Assembly (NCBI RefSeq): GCF_031143425.1
Contig: NC_090446.1
Span: 655,671,717 to 655,735,716, forward strand
Length of the DNA: 64,000 nt
Source of the DNA: Pleurodeles waltl
Lineage: Eukaryota > Chordata > Amphibia > Caudata > Salamandridae
Direction of reading: 5' to 3'
Made by a program: the position numbers and the translations under genes. Below the pieces are notes generated by a model, which made no database searches, was not told where the DNA came from, and saw only the letters and a list, made by a program, of their open reading frames with translations. This document shows, one piece after another, positions 46,100-58,151 of the stretch; the first letter of the stretch is position 1; each line of letters starts with the position of its first letter.

Positions 46100-47543
46100 A
46101 TGATTACGAACAGTGGCCGCCAATTTTCACAAAGTGTACTTACTAGAGAATTACCATTATATGTTTGACTAATGTAGTAGTATGTCATATTAAGGGTTAT
46201 GCATTATGCTCTAGCTTAATTAATTGTAGGCATTGACTTAGCGAATGTCTTGGCCTAGTTTGCCAGACCTCATGTCAAAACTGTATTTCGTAACGTTTAA
46301 TAAATGGCTGTCCTAGAGAGTTAAACTGTGGTTTAATTTTGCATTGTTTAAATGTGCTCATAGCTGAAGTCTTTTCTCATGAGAACCGACTGCTAGAAGA
46401 TGTTGTTCTTGCTAATGTAACATTTTGTGTGTAATGTGTGTGAGACTGACTTTCTCAGGAGAAGGACAATGGAGATACTGACTGGAGTGGAAGCTGCAAC
46501 AATATTGTTACCTGACAAGCCGGATGATGAGGACATTGCAGGACAAACCAATCAACAACATATGAACCGAGTAATGGTAGAATTCATAGTTTAGGAGTTT
46601 TAATTTTATTGAACAAAGTGTGAACATGCGATTAACTGACCAATAGGGATTTGTAAAGTAGTTTTAGTAGTTTTAATTTAATGACGCTACACTGAGAAAA
46701 AATAGATTTATATCCCATTTTCTTGCTTGCCGAAAGGTCAATGTTTCCTTATGCGTCTTTACAAGAGACGTGCTTAACTTTAATACTTAAAGACTTTGAA
46801 CTTTGATGCTGAACTTTGATGCTGAATCCTGATGCCTTGCTGATCGACTGATGTCCTGAGGACGAAGACTGACTCTGCTTGCTGATCCACATTGAGGATA
46901 GGTATCATGAATTAAACTGTTGACTATCATGCATATTTGTTTTTTTTTCGAGGTACCAACTGCACTGTTTTGATAAAGCCATAGTTAGATGTTTTTCCAA
47001 ATTTGTGTTACTAAATTGTTTTGCATGAAGCCCAACATGCTGATGCTAATCTGGTGTTAATTAAGGATCCTCACTAGTGAAATTGTGCTAATAGGGAGTA
47101 ATGCTTGATGAATTTCTTTGCTGAACTTAAATGTATATAATCACTTTGACACAGTTGACTTTGTTATTAATTTGCACCATAACCTTAGAAGTGTTGTAGT
47201 TCAAGCTTTGATTAGATTACTTTTCTTACGCCACTTTGGACAGCCAGTATTGTTTTTGTATGTGTCTCATTTGATATTGAGATGAATCTACATGACCCTA
47301 GCATTGTTAATATAGGGAAATAAATATTCAAACTTTTCCTAAAGGTGTGGTTATCCATGACTGAAAGGTCATGGTGTGTGAGAATTACTGACTCTATTGA
47401 ATATTGATGTTATTGATTGTTGGTGATGATATTCTGTATTTATTATTGATTATGTACTGGAGCTACGGTAAGAACATCTTAATTGCGAGTCAAAAGGTTC
47501 ATCGACCTATTCGCGTCCACTTGTAAGGTCAGACGCGCTAACA
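46100..47543 (+). mobile_element. ERV-B 5' LTR
   Basis: Colinear with the ERV-A 3' LTR: GGCCTAGTTTGCC (near 46,253), GTTACTAAATTGTTTTGCAT (near 47,008), GGAAATAAATATTC (near 47,317) and GTGTGGTTAT..GAAAGGTCATGG (near 47,345-47,372). A TATA-like TTTATATCC lies near 46,707 and AATAAA near 47,321. The end is placed at CTAACA (47,543), matching CTATCA in ERV-A. The start is approximate, taken from the distance between LTR start and TATA in ERV-A. Divergence from the ERV-A LTR is high although the pol parts are much closer, so the LTRs belong to different subfamilies. Confidence 0.6.
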
Positions 47544-47770
47544 GTGATGGTAGCAGACTGATGGTTTGTCTCTTTAAGAGCTTATCATAGACGTTCGGTA
47601 CAGAGTAAAAGGTGTTAACAGTGATGGTAAGAGAGGTAATGGTTTGTCTCCTTAAGAGCTTACCTTAGACGTCCGGTACAGAGTATCAGGTGTTAACAGT
47701 GTTGGTAGAGAGAGGGGGACGTTTGACTCCTTAAGAGCCCATGATAGATATCCAGAGATCGTAACAGAGG
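47538..47770 (+). repeat. Three tandem ~78-bp units in the ERV-B leader
   Basis: Units start with TAACAGTGATGGTA-like sequence at 47,538, 47,615 and 47,693, and include TTTGTCTCCTTAAGAGCTTA and GACGTCCGGTACAGAGTA. They begin at the LTR/leader junction, where the primer binding site should lie, so the true site is ambiguous. Confidence 0.8.
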
Positions 47771-48740
47771 TGAAGATTCATTATTATTGAGATTTGGATT
47801 TTGTTTTTCAATGATGCTAATTGGAGAGAAAATGATTTTCCCTTAAGCCCAGAAATGACTTTCCCAGAATCCTGGATCCTGCTAATGGTTATTTGAGGAT
47901 GTTCTCAGCGTTCTAGTGACGGTGTGAATGAAGTAGGTTGCACTTGCACAGTTTAAGCAAATTGCACGTGAATTGTGAGGTTTTTCAGGGTTTTAGGGAG
48001 TTTGCGTACTCCTAATGAAGTTGTAGAAGGTGTGTGCGTACTCCGCAGTGTGAGAGTAGGGAAGTCATCCAACTTCCCATATGTGTGGCACTTGGTGCTC
48101 AAAAACTGTCTACGTGGTTGTTGATGTACGGACCCTGCATGGTCTAAAACTCCGGAGTATATTCGAAATTTATGAGATACTTGGTTTTCTGTTGTAATCT
48201 GTTTGGTTTAGTAGGTTGAGCGGGCGTGGTCGACAAGACAGAGTGTGAGTAAAGTGAGTGAAAGAAAATTTCAACTGAGATTTGGCAAGTCCTATGTTTA
48301 CCAGGACAGACCCATTGATCAGTTGAGAGTAAAATTTGAAGGTTGAATTTTGCTTGCGAATCTGGCCAAGAAAGAAGGAGTAGCTGTAAGTGCGGGAAGA
48401 GATGTCAGTGAAACAATTGTAAGGTTTCTGAAGCGATTATGTTACCTTCCCTATAGTAAACCAGCAGATTTGGTTTTTGGTTTTTGATTAGTGCTCGTGA
48501 TTTTTGTATCAGTTTTTGTGAATCAGAGTTTGGGAGGATAAACCCAAACTTTGTCAGCCGCAGTACATGTGAGTGTGATGTCATTCGAGCCACGCTGGGA
48601 TAGGTCGGTTAGTGAGAAGGGCTGCGCGCAAATTGGCAGCTGTCCCTGAGAGGCAATTGGTTGAGAAAGTAGGTGAAAGGAATCTTGGGATTAAAAATCA
48701 CTACCTGATTTGATTTGAAATAGCAAAAAGGGTCTGAAAG

Positions 48741-51640
48741 ATGACATTTTTCAAAGCATTAAAGAGTGCCCTAAGGAGAGATATGTATATTATAACAAGT
48801 GTAGGCGAGGCTACACCACCAGAAGGTACACCACCTTACATTATATTGGAAGAGAAGGGTGTTGCGCCATGTCTTTGGCTTAAGCAATGGTGCAAATTGA
48901 CAGAAAAGGATGGGAACTTAGCGTTTCCTACAAATGGGTCATTCCATTTGAGGGTTTTGGGGCATTTAAGGATGGTGCTATATGAATCGAAGCTCCTTCT
49001 GAGACCAGCACAGTTTGAGGCATTAGTAATTTGGTAGTTAGTAGCCAAACAGCAACAGCAACAGAAGTTCTAGAGGAGGATGAGAAAGGCAGAAAAGACT
49101 TTAACAGAGGGTAAGTGGGACAGTGCTCAGAGAGTTTGGAGGATGGAGACTTTACACGGAATTAGGTAGTTTCTGGAAATTAGGCAGGACAATGAGAAGG
49201 AAGGAAGGAAAGCTACTAGAATGACTAACAGAAGTCCATCTGAAAGTAGGGAGGCTAGAAAGTCTTCAACAGCGGAGGAAGAATCAGATGATGATGAGTT
49301 TATTGCACAGTTATTGAGAAATCGCCCACCACCATATACAGCACATGAGAGAAGTCCAGGTTCCAGTGCTGACCCGATACAGGTTAATGAGACAATGAGT
49401 CCAATGCAGGTTAAAGCTAGCCAGACACAGAATGCGATGCAGGGTGGTCTTAATGTGCCTACAGCTCCTGTAGTGCAAAATCAGGTGCATCCGCCACAGA
49501 TTCAGAGAATTTATCCTGAGCGCCCATTGTGGAAATGACTTTGAACATAATGGTGCCTATGGAACAGGTTTACCTGAGACCGATGCTAGTTCAGACGGAA
49601 CCAACTCCAATCTTATTGCCCCAGGTAATGCCAAGATTTACTTCAGTAACAGTGACACAGTCAGATATGACTCCAATGATGAATCAGAATATGGGAGTTA
49701 CTCTCCCACAAAGCGTAAGTGCCAGAACAGCTCCAGATGCTATATTGTTACCTATTACTGTTGGTCCAGCTGTACCCTTATTTGCACTGTAGATAAACAG
49801 GGAGCAATGTCCCAGAATATAATGAGGGGAGGATATAATGAAAATATTCAGATAGTCTCTGCTGTGGGACAGACTTTTGATGGATCAAGATCATTGCTAG
49901 ACCTTAGTCCATTTGGAGCGCTTTCAGATACTATGGCAGGATCAAATGTTAGTCAGAGTTTGAAACTGATGACAACGCAGACCCCAAATCTAGTTGCACA
50001 GCAAGTGCCCCCAGTTCAAGCAAGTAGCATTTAGTTGCTAGGATTGACACCTCAGGAGTTGACTGAATGGTTAGACAAGCTGAATACCCCTCAGAGTGCT
50101 ACTAAGGGAGAGGAGTATTTGAATTATGCTAGGCTAAGCATGGAAGTGGGTGAACGCATTGAGGGAACGATAGGTGTGAATAGGTTAGAATCCTACACAG
50201 AGGCAGAGTTGAGATATTTGTGCCCGAAGATTACGAGAGAGGTGAGCAATGTACATCAGAAGCTAGCAGACTTGGCAGAGGAGTATGACATAGAATTGAG
50301 AAAATGAAGCATTTGAAAAGAAGTTACAGATTAGATTTTGAGGCTAAAGATTTTGAACACATGAGATCTGCCAGAATGAAGGCACACCTTAAGGAATTGC
50401 TTCAAAGTGCTCAGACTTGGGGAACATTAGACAAATGGGAAGGCATATGAGTAAAGAAATAAGACAAGAGAAAAAAGGATTCCATGGCAGCAGGATAAAG
50501 ATCCAGTGAAAATTTTACCAATGAGAGAGATTCCAGAGGGTAATTTTGTTCATGTCCCTCGGAGCAGAAGTGACATTCTGTCATTTACAAATGATTATTC
50601 AAAATTGAGAGAGAAGCAAGTAGAATGGTATCAGCAGACAGACAGGTTTGTGAAACTCACAAAGTGCCTATGGGAGAACCTGAACACATTATTAGAGATA
50701 GTGGTTCCGGCTGATCTGTGGATTGAGTGTAAGAGGAGTATAGATTGGCCAACAAGCGAACCGCAGAGAGACATGAATACAGGTGCACCATTTCCTGAGG
50801 TAATGAAATATTACTATAAGATGATTAGGTTTTTGAAAACAACAATTTCAACCAAAAATATTGCTAGGGAGAGAATTAACAGGACAGCTCAGGAACCAAA
50901 GGTGTCGACACATGCGTATTATGAGAGATTGTTGCAGGCGTTCAAGCATTACAGTGATACAGAGACAATTGAAGCGAAATACATGCTCCATTTTGTGTTC
51001 AGATTTGTGGAAGGATTGAGACCTGAAATTAGCCAGATGATTAAGAGTCATTTGATTTGTTGCTAGCAAAACCGGTTGATGAGGTGTTGCAGTATGCAAA
51101 ATATTGTAGTGATGAGATTGAGTTGAAGCAGAAAAAGTTGAAATGAGAAGGGTATGGTGATACAGATTAAAGCAGCTCAAACCAGGGTGCAAGGGAATTT
51201 TCCAAAGCAGGGAAACATGATGTTTTAACCCCAGATGAGAGGTAGAGGTCATGGAGGTAATGTGAATTGTGGTCCAGACCTAAGTACTGTAGGAGTTCAG
51301 AATGATGTGCAGGGAATGAAGAAGTTATTGCCATGTCACGTTTGCAGAGCCATTGGACATTGAAACGGGAGTGTCCAATGATGGTGCAGGAAGGTGTTGT
51401 TCAGCAGAGTAATGACATCAACTCATTCCAGAATGTGAGAGGGCTAAGAGTGAGAGGTCCTAATCCAAATTTTCAAAATAATGTGAATCAAATGCAGAAT
51501 TTCCAACCCATGCAATAGGTGCAAATGCCATGTGTACAATTGTCACAGTTGCAGCCAATGCAATAGCAGGTTCCCATGGTACCTAGACAGCAAATTCAAA
51601 TACCTCAAGCTCCAATTGAACAGTAAAAGATGATGCTTTC
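48741..51640 (+). pseudogene. gag: ERV-B gag (MA, PPPY, CA, NC), multiply broken
   Basis: A matrix-like frame opens with the ATG at 48,741 and stops at 49,037. The 49,221-49,538 frame carries a PPPY late-domain motif (codons 49,326-49,337), which in retroviruses recruits NEDD4-type ligases for budding. Pro/Gln/Met-rich linker frames run to 50,034. A frame at 50,035-50,307 and the capsid frame 50,506-51,066 follow; the latter has a major-homology-like stretch QEPKVSTHAYYERLLQAF near residue 129. The nucleocapsid has one zinc knuckle, CHVCRAIGH, at 51,334-51,360, broken by a TGA just after the His. The order and motifs fit a gammaretrovirus-like gag. At least six stops or frameshifts; not functional. 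Confidence 0.75.
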
Positions 51641-51778
51641 TCAACAGATCACAGGTCAGTGCACCAATTCCTGTTACACAGTGGGAATGGAATAAATGAT
51701 GATTGGACGAGTGACCCTTCAGATGAGGAGCCGTATGTGCTTGCAAATCCCTTAGAAGTAGATCAAAGAGGTCCCTAG

Positions 51779-52270
51779 GTGAAGGGAAAGGTTATGGGTC
51801 ACAGAGTTTCATTCTTGGTTGACAGTCGAGCTACACGCTCTACAATGAGAAGTGCAGAAGTTCCAAATTTGCCCCTTTCAGGTAGAACAGTTCAGGTTGT
51901 GGGTGTAGCGAACCAGTATTTGACAAACCCAATTACAGATCCAGTTCAAGTTGAGATTGGCAAATTTCAGGGATTGCACAAATTCGTAGTCTGCGATTCA
52001 AGTCCAGTATCACTACTGGGAAGAGGCATGCTGTGTAAAACAAAGTGTTCAATTACCTCTTCAAATAAGGGGATTGAGATCCGGTCGAATAGTGATGATG
52101 AAGATGACCAAGTTCCAGATATAGAAGATGCAACTACAAATGAGGAGTACCCTCAGATTTCATTCTTCCCGATGTTCACAGTGAAAGAGCTTCATCCTGA
52201 TTTGCAGGGGACGGTTAAGGAGAAAGTGGGATTTGACAGGAAAAGAAGTAGGTCTGATAAAGGCAGTTAA
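51779..52270 (+). pseudogene. pro: ERV-B protease with mutated active site
   Basis: The retroviral aspartic protease fold is recognisable: VSFLVDSRATRST at the active-site loop, VQVVGVANQY at the flap region and SLLGRGMLC near the end. The catalytic loop reads DSRA (codons 51,821-51,832) where the family has D-S/T-G-A, so the essential Gly is replaced by Arg (CGA). The enzyme should be inactive. The frame then shifts into the RT region. Confidence 0.75.
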
Positions 52271-53790
52271 GCCAGTTAAAGTTACTGTGAAGCCAAATGC
52301 AGTTTTCCCTCAGCTTCTGCATTACAACATGCCACAAGATGTCCTTATGAAGGTTGCTCAGATAATTACAGACTTTGTAAAGCAAGGGGTTTGAAGGAAA
52401 TATTGAGCAGTCCATGTAATTCACTGATAATGGGCGTACAAAGGCCCTGTGCGAAAGTTCGAATTGTCGAGTATTTGAGAAAAACAAATGAGATTGTGGT
52501 CAGATGTTGTCCTGTGGTGCCAAATCTAACTGTGCTAATGTTCAGATTCCATGTGATGCTGAGTGGTTAATTGTCATTGATTTGTCACATGACTTCTTTT
52601 CGGTGCCTTTTCATGAGGCTAGCCAATTTCTCTTTTGTTTCAAATTCCTGGACCATTGCTGGTGCAGAATTCCTCAAGGGTTTTCCGAGTCACCTTCCCT
52701 ATTCAATCAGAGCTTGAAAAAGAATTTGGAGTCGTTGGAATTGTCTTTCCAATAGACCTTGGTGCTGTACATTGATGTCTTGCAGACTGTGTCCAAAGCA
52801 AGAGACGAGTGCAAGTATGATACAATTGCCCTGTTGAACTATTTGAGAAAGAATGGTCAAAAAGTGTTTTCACTTAAATTGCAGTACTATCAAAAAGTTG
52901 TGAAATATTTGGGTCACCAGAGTGAGAAGGGATCAAGAAAGATATCCAGAGAAAGGATTACAACCATATTGCAGATAAATCCCCCGACCACACAGAGAGA
53001 TGTCAGGATGTTTTAGGGATGATAGGTTATTGTCGCCAATGAGTTCCAAATTTGTCAGTCATTTCGAGACCATTGCAGAAGCTGACTCATAAGGAAGTCA
53101 CTGATTCTATAGTGTTAGACCAGGCTGGAATGAAAGCGTTCAGTGAATTGAACCTCCAGCATTGGGTATGCCTGATTATACAAAACCTTTCACATTGTTT
53201 TGTCATGAGCGTGATGCATGTTCTTTGTCTGTCTTGACACAGGTCCATCGAGGTGTAAATTGCCCAGTAGCATATTTTTCAGCTAGTTTGGACCCAGTTG
53301 CAGCATCCTTACCAGGTTGTTTGTGAGACGTTTCAGCAGTTGGTCAAAGTCTTACACTGTATGAAGGCATTGTGATGGGACATCCCAAGACTGTGATGGT
53401 CTCTCACTCTATTGAGATTCTACTTACAAGGACGAAAACCCAATATTTGACTGGTGCAAGGTTGACCAGATATGAAACACATATTCTAGGGTCACCAAAT
53501 ATGTCATTGAAAAGATGTACAGTTCTGAACCTGGCAACCTTACTTCCAAAAGAAAATGTTGAAATTGAGCAAGAGGAAGATGTTGTGCATGACTGTCTTG
53601 AAGTAACTATCTTGTGCACAAAACCGAGACCTGACATTAGAGACACCCAATTGGAAGAAAATAACCAAATTATCTTTGTTGATGGTTCTTGTCTGAGAGA
53701 AAATGCTGGGACACTCTGAGCAGGAAATGGATATGCGGATCAAGTCACAAGGTTTTGCGCATTCAACTGTATATTGTTCAAAGACAAATG
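52271..53790 (+). pseudogene. pol: ERV-B reverse transcriptase and RNase H, broken
   Basis: RT fingers begin near 52,315 (YNMPQDVLMKVAQIITDFVK), with stops after that. The palm includes IDLSHDFFSVPF and RIPQGFSESPSLFNQSL (52,580-52,720). The catalytic box reads LYIDVLQ at 52,765-52,785, so the second Asp of the YXDD motif is Val. A connection domain (NLSVISRPLQKLTHKE near 53,047) follows, and then RNase H begins with IIFVDGSC (near 53,670). Several stops and frameshifts. Class I retroviral type. Confidence 0.75.
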
Positions 53791-55595
53791 GGAACTGTTA
53801 TCTGAAGAAGACAAAACCTGTACAAGTTATGCCTTGAAAATAATTGACACTTTGGAAGAATTGAAAACGTTGCAGAATAATGTTGACAGGGAGGAAATAC
53901 GTTCATGGAGCAAAATTAAATGTGTGAAAAAACAAGATGAATTGAGGGGTTCAGAAGAGGGTCAATTGGTTTTGCCAAATAGTCTGTTGTCTCAAATGGC
54001 GAGGTACTATCATGGTCAGGCACATATTGGGAGGGACGCAATGATTCGGTTGTTCAAACATGATTGGTTTAACCCAGGGTTTAGACAGGTTGCTGAAGCA
54101 GTTTGCCATTGTTCTGTCATTTGCCAACAACTAAATGCGGGAAAAAAGACAGTGGTTCATTTGAGCCACAATGGAAGAGTGCAAGGTCCATTCAGCAAGA
54201 ATGCAGATGGATTTTATTTAGATGCCTGTTTGTGGAGGTTTGAGATATGTGTTGGTGATTGTTCACATCTTTAGTCACTGGATTGAAGCTTACCCTACAC
54301 GAAGAAATTATAGTCTCACAGTAGCAAAACTACTGCTTAGGGAACTGATACCGCGTTTCAGATTTCCGATCTCTATAGAATCAGATAGGGGAAGTCACTT
54401 CAACAATGAAGTAATTAAATTACTGTGTGCAGCACTGAACATTGAGCAGAAGTTGAATTGTAGTTAACGCCCTGAAGCTTCAGGGCTAGTGGAACAGATG
54501 AATGGTACCTTAAAGTCAAGAGATGCAAAGATGTGTGCACCCACGCATTTAAAACGGCCTGACGCATTGCCTTTAGTGTTGATGTCAATGAGAAACAGAC
54601 CCGACAGGAAGACAGGATTGTCGCCGCAGGAGATCCTTATGGGCCTAGCCATGAGGTTTCCAGCAGTGCCTGCAAATGCACTTGTAAACATTACAGATGA
54701 TATGGTGTTGGACTACTGCAAAGGTCTGGCTTATGTGGTTCGCTCTTTTTCTCAGCAGATGGAAGCCACCACGCTACCACCAATCCATGACCCAGGGCAC
54801 AATCTGAGAGCTGGAGATTGGGTTGTGGTCCGGAAACATGTGAGGAAAACGTGTTTGGAGCGTCGCTGGAAGGGACTGTATCAGGTAGTTCTGACAACTA
54901 CCACAGCTGTGAAGTGTGCTGGAATTCTGAACTGGATTCATGCAAATCACATGAAGAAAGTGGCATGTCCACTGGACCAGGAGGAAGGAGAGTTGTTTAG
55001 AATACCAACAACAGCAAAAAAAATCTCAGGGCTGGAAAGAGAACAAAGGGGAACTGAGACAGGATCTGAGCCTGCTGAGAATGGTTTGGTCACTCCTGTG
55101 AGAGACGAAGGAGAAGACCTCCAGGAGGGTGACAGAGAGCCTATCTCAACTGAGCCAGCAGTAGAGCCTAATCAGAGGAGGGCTTTCCCAGAAGGAGACA
55201 ATCTTGAGAGACAAACAGAGCAATTGCCAGACCCAGAGGGGAAAGGAGTTGAGGTGGATAAAAGCCATTGTGATCTGACTCCTCCTGAACCGATTGCAGG
55301 TGTGTCAAGAGAAAACACCACAGAACAAGGAGAAGTTCAAATTCGACTCTAAAGAGAACACTGACACAAGGTTCACTGAAAGGAGATAAGTGGCCAGAGT
55401 CGCAAGTAGAAAGGGGAAAAGAAGTGGTGGTTGAGGAAACAATCGAGGAAGAAGTAGATATAACAAGGATAGAAGATCTAAGTGAAGGAGAATTGAATGG
55501 TGATCGAAATTTAAAAGAAAGAGAATAGCAAGTCGAAGATGCGCAGGTCCTGAATGGGCGTATGTAACTACAAGTGAATGTCAGAAATAATTTCT
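53774..55595 (+). pseudogene. pol: ERV-B integrase with acidic tail, broken
   Basis: The zinc-binding N-terminus is visible (YYHGQAHIGRDAMIRLF, then CHCSVICQQ) in 53,774-54,274. The core passes through a frameshift near 54,220. The second catalytic Asp lies in SDRGSHFNN (54,384-54,386). A stop at 54,465-54,467 separates it from the Glu of GLVEQMNGTLK (54,492-54,494); the spacing is D-X35-E. The C-terminal domain (54,489-54,960) closely resembles ERV-A. A Glu/Pro-rich tail continues past the stop at 55,350 in shifted frames to RRCAGPEWAY (near 55,535-55,566), matching the ERV-A tail end. No env follows. Confidence 0.8.
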
Positions 55596-55646
55596 GTCTT
55601 TTTGTTTTGATAGAGACATTCCGGGTCAGTATTTTGCACTTGAAGG

Positions 55647-56505
55647 TGTTGTGTAGCTATTTTAGCTATAGCTCCATGAATGTTATTTTAACACACTAGG
55701 CCAAGCCTCCTTGCACTTTAACCTAGATATATTTTATTCGGCTTTACTTGATTATTGTTACAATAGCCACTTTTACGGTCTTGTTTTATTTTCCGTTTAT
55801 CTAACTGCTTTTGCCTAGGCCAGCACTCTGTTCTCAAACAATACATTCTTGCTCACTCTGTGCTTCTTCCAAGGCTACAGCACGGTACATTGCCAGTGAA
55901 CGTGGTAGAAATTTAGTCTCCAACATTCGTAGAAAACACACATCCTTACGTAGCGACCTTTTCTCAGAACATCAGCTGTGTTGTTATAAAAAGACTTCCT
56001 TGTCCCTTACACGTTAGAGGGAGATTCCAGCCAGAGAACCACGACTGTCTGCTAATTGCTGAATGCTTCGCTACCAATGCTAACGCAGACCGCAGGCCTT
56101 TACTCAGGTATGGGGGATGATGTCTTCCCAGGGGAACCTGAAGGGTAGAATTAGAGCTTAACATGCTGTGCTCTATTATAGCCTAGGTAGGAGTTAGTCT
56201 ATTGACCGTAGTGACAATATAATAGCGTTATTTCTATGCTTCACTCTCCTCGTCACAACTTTAATACTGTCATTCTGTGTTTTATTAAAATCATTATTGA
56301 AACATTTACTGCCTCTGTTTGTCATTTATATATGAGAATAAGGTAACTGAGAGAAACGGAGGAGACCTGAATGACCACGGCTTCCCTGAGAAACCAATTA
56401 TGTCATGCGCTTGGCTGCCCAATAATCCCTGCCCTCGGGTAGAGATGAGGCACTGCTAGTTAGCCGGAGCAAAACCCGGGTTGGAATGACAGGCGTCACC
56501 CGCAG
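55647..56505 (+). mobile_element. Solo LTR of another retrovirus-like family
   Basis: A TGTTGTGTAG start at 55,647 follows the ERV-B tail abruptly. A TATA box TATAAAAA (55,985-55,992) and later ATTAAA/TTATTGAAA signals (near 56,287) give a promoter-to-poly(A) layout. The end lies near GGCGTCACCCGCA (about 56,502). No internal genes. Its position suggests that insertion or recombination removed ERV-B env. Boundaries are approximate. Confidence 0.5.
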
Positions 56506-56518
56506 TGGGTCAGACTAA

Positions 56519-57508
56519 GGGGCATATTTATGCTCTGTTTGCACCGAATTAGTGTCATTTTGTTTTACTCTAATTCGGTGCAAAACTAACTCCATATTTA
56601 TACTTTGGTGCTAGACCCATCTAGCACCAAGGCCCTGATTTAAACTTTTTTTGCACTGCATTAACGTCATTTTATGACACAAAAGTGGCGCAAACTTACA
56701 AAATATTGGCCCTTATTTATACTTTTTGCTGCAAAACTGCACTAACTCTGTTTTGCACCAAAAAGTTTAGCACTGGCTTGCACCATTTCTGTGCACCAGC
56801 CGGGCACCGTATTTATGGAATGGTGCAAGCCGGTGCAAAGGGTAGGCTAGCGTTTTAAAAAATGACTTTAGTCGGGTGGGGCTGGCAGTATAGAAGAAGA
56901 GGGTTTAGTACCAAAAAATGGCTTTAGGCAGGTTAGAGTAAAAAAAAAATCACTCTAACCAGATTAGCGTCATTTTATGGTGCTAAACCTACCATGCCAC
57001 ATGACCGCAGGAGTCATGCCTACCACCCCAGTGGCCAGCACAGAGGACAGGGGTCCCCTGGGCATGGCCATTGCACCCGGTGCCATGTATGGGGGCCCAT
57101 TTCAGGGCCCCCTATGGCACTTTCAAAAATAAAATGCACTTACCTGTACTTACCTGGGATGGGGTCCCCCATCCTCGCAGTCCTTCTAGTGTGGGTGGGG
57201 GTGCCCCTAGAGGGGCACCTCTGGGCTTATTCCATGGTGTTCCACCATGGAAATAGGGCCACAGGTCCCCTAACACCTGCCCTGACCCAGGTCTTAAAAA
57301 ATGGGGCAAAGCAAGCTTTGCCCCATTTTTTGACCCCTCCTCCCTCCCTTGCACCATTTTTACATGGGAGTATAAATATGGTGTTAAGGCCATAGAGTCA
57401 TTTTTTTGCACGGGAACGCCTACCTTGCATCTCATTAAGGCAAGGTAGGTTTCCACTTCCCAAAAATGACTTTAACTCCATAGATTTGGTGCTAGACGGG
57501 TCTAGCAC
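56519..57508. mobile_element. Nested GGGGCATATTTAT-type MITEs
   Basis: Short modules with inverted TTGGTGCTAGAC/GTCTAGCACC and GCACCGAATTAG/CTAATTCGGTGC pairs and repeated TATTTATACTTT words lie in sequence. The right end (TTTGGTGCTAGACGGGTCTA before GCAC) is cut at 57,508 by the gypsy LTR. A perfect 17-bp hairpin with a 2-nt loop (arms 57,296-57,312 and 57,315-57,331, TGGGGCAAAGC..GCTTTGCCCCA) lies inside. No coding. Confidence 0.65.
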
Positions 57509-57914
57509 TGTAGGAAAGTACCATCTTGCCTGGCATGTTACCCCCATTTTTCACTGTATATATGTTGTTTTAGTTGTATGTGTCACTGGGACCCTGGTAA
57601 CCCAGGGCCCCAGTGCTCATAAGTGTGCCTGAATGTGTTACCTGTGTAGTGACTAACTGTCTCACTGAGGCTCTGCTAATCAGAACCTCAGTGGTTATGC
57701 TCTCTCATTTCTTTCCAAATTGTCACTAACAGGCTAGTGACCATTTTTAACAATTTACATTGGCTAACTGGAACACCCTTATAATTCCCTAGTATATGGT
57801 ACTGAGGTACCCAGGGTATTGGGGTTCCAGGAGATCCCTATGGGCTGCAGCATTTCTTTTGCCACCCATAGGGAGCTCTGACAATTCTTACACAGGCCTG
57901 CCACTGCAGCCTGA

Positions 57915-58151
57915 GTGAAATAACGTCCACGTTATTTCACAGCCATTTTACACTGCACTTAAGTAACTTATAAGTCACCTATATGTCTAACCTTTACCTG
58001 GTAAAGGTTAGGTGCAAAGTTACTTAGTGTGAGGGCACCCTGGCACTAGCCAAGGTGCCCCCACATTGTTCAGAGCCAATTCCCTGAACTTTGTGAGTGC
58101 GGGGACACCATTACACGCGTGCACTACATATAGGTCACTACCTATATGTAG
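57915..58151. promoter_or_regulatory. Cluster of perfect hairpins in U3
   Basis: Within 237 bp: GTGAAATAACGT/ACGTTATTTCAC (57,915-57,940, 2-nt loop), CTAACCTTTACC/GGTAAAGGTTAG (57,987-58,011, 1-nt loop), GGGCACCCTGGC/GCCAAGGTGCCC (58,033-58,060, one mismatch pair) and CTACATATAGG/CCTATATGTAG (58,124-58,151, 6-nt loop). They could be dimeric transcription-factor sites or structure in antisense RNA; the role is inferred. Confidence 0.75.
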
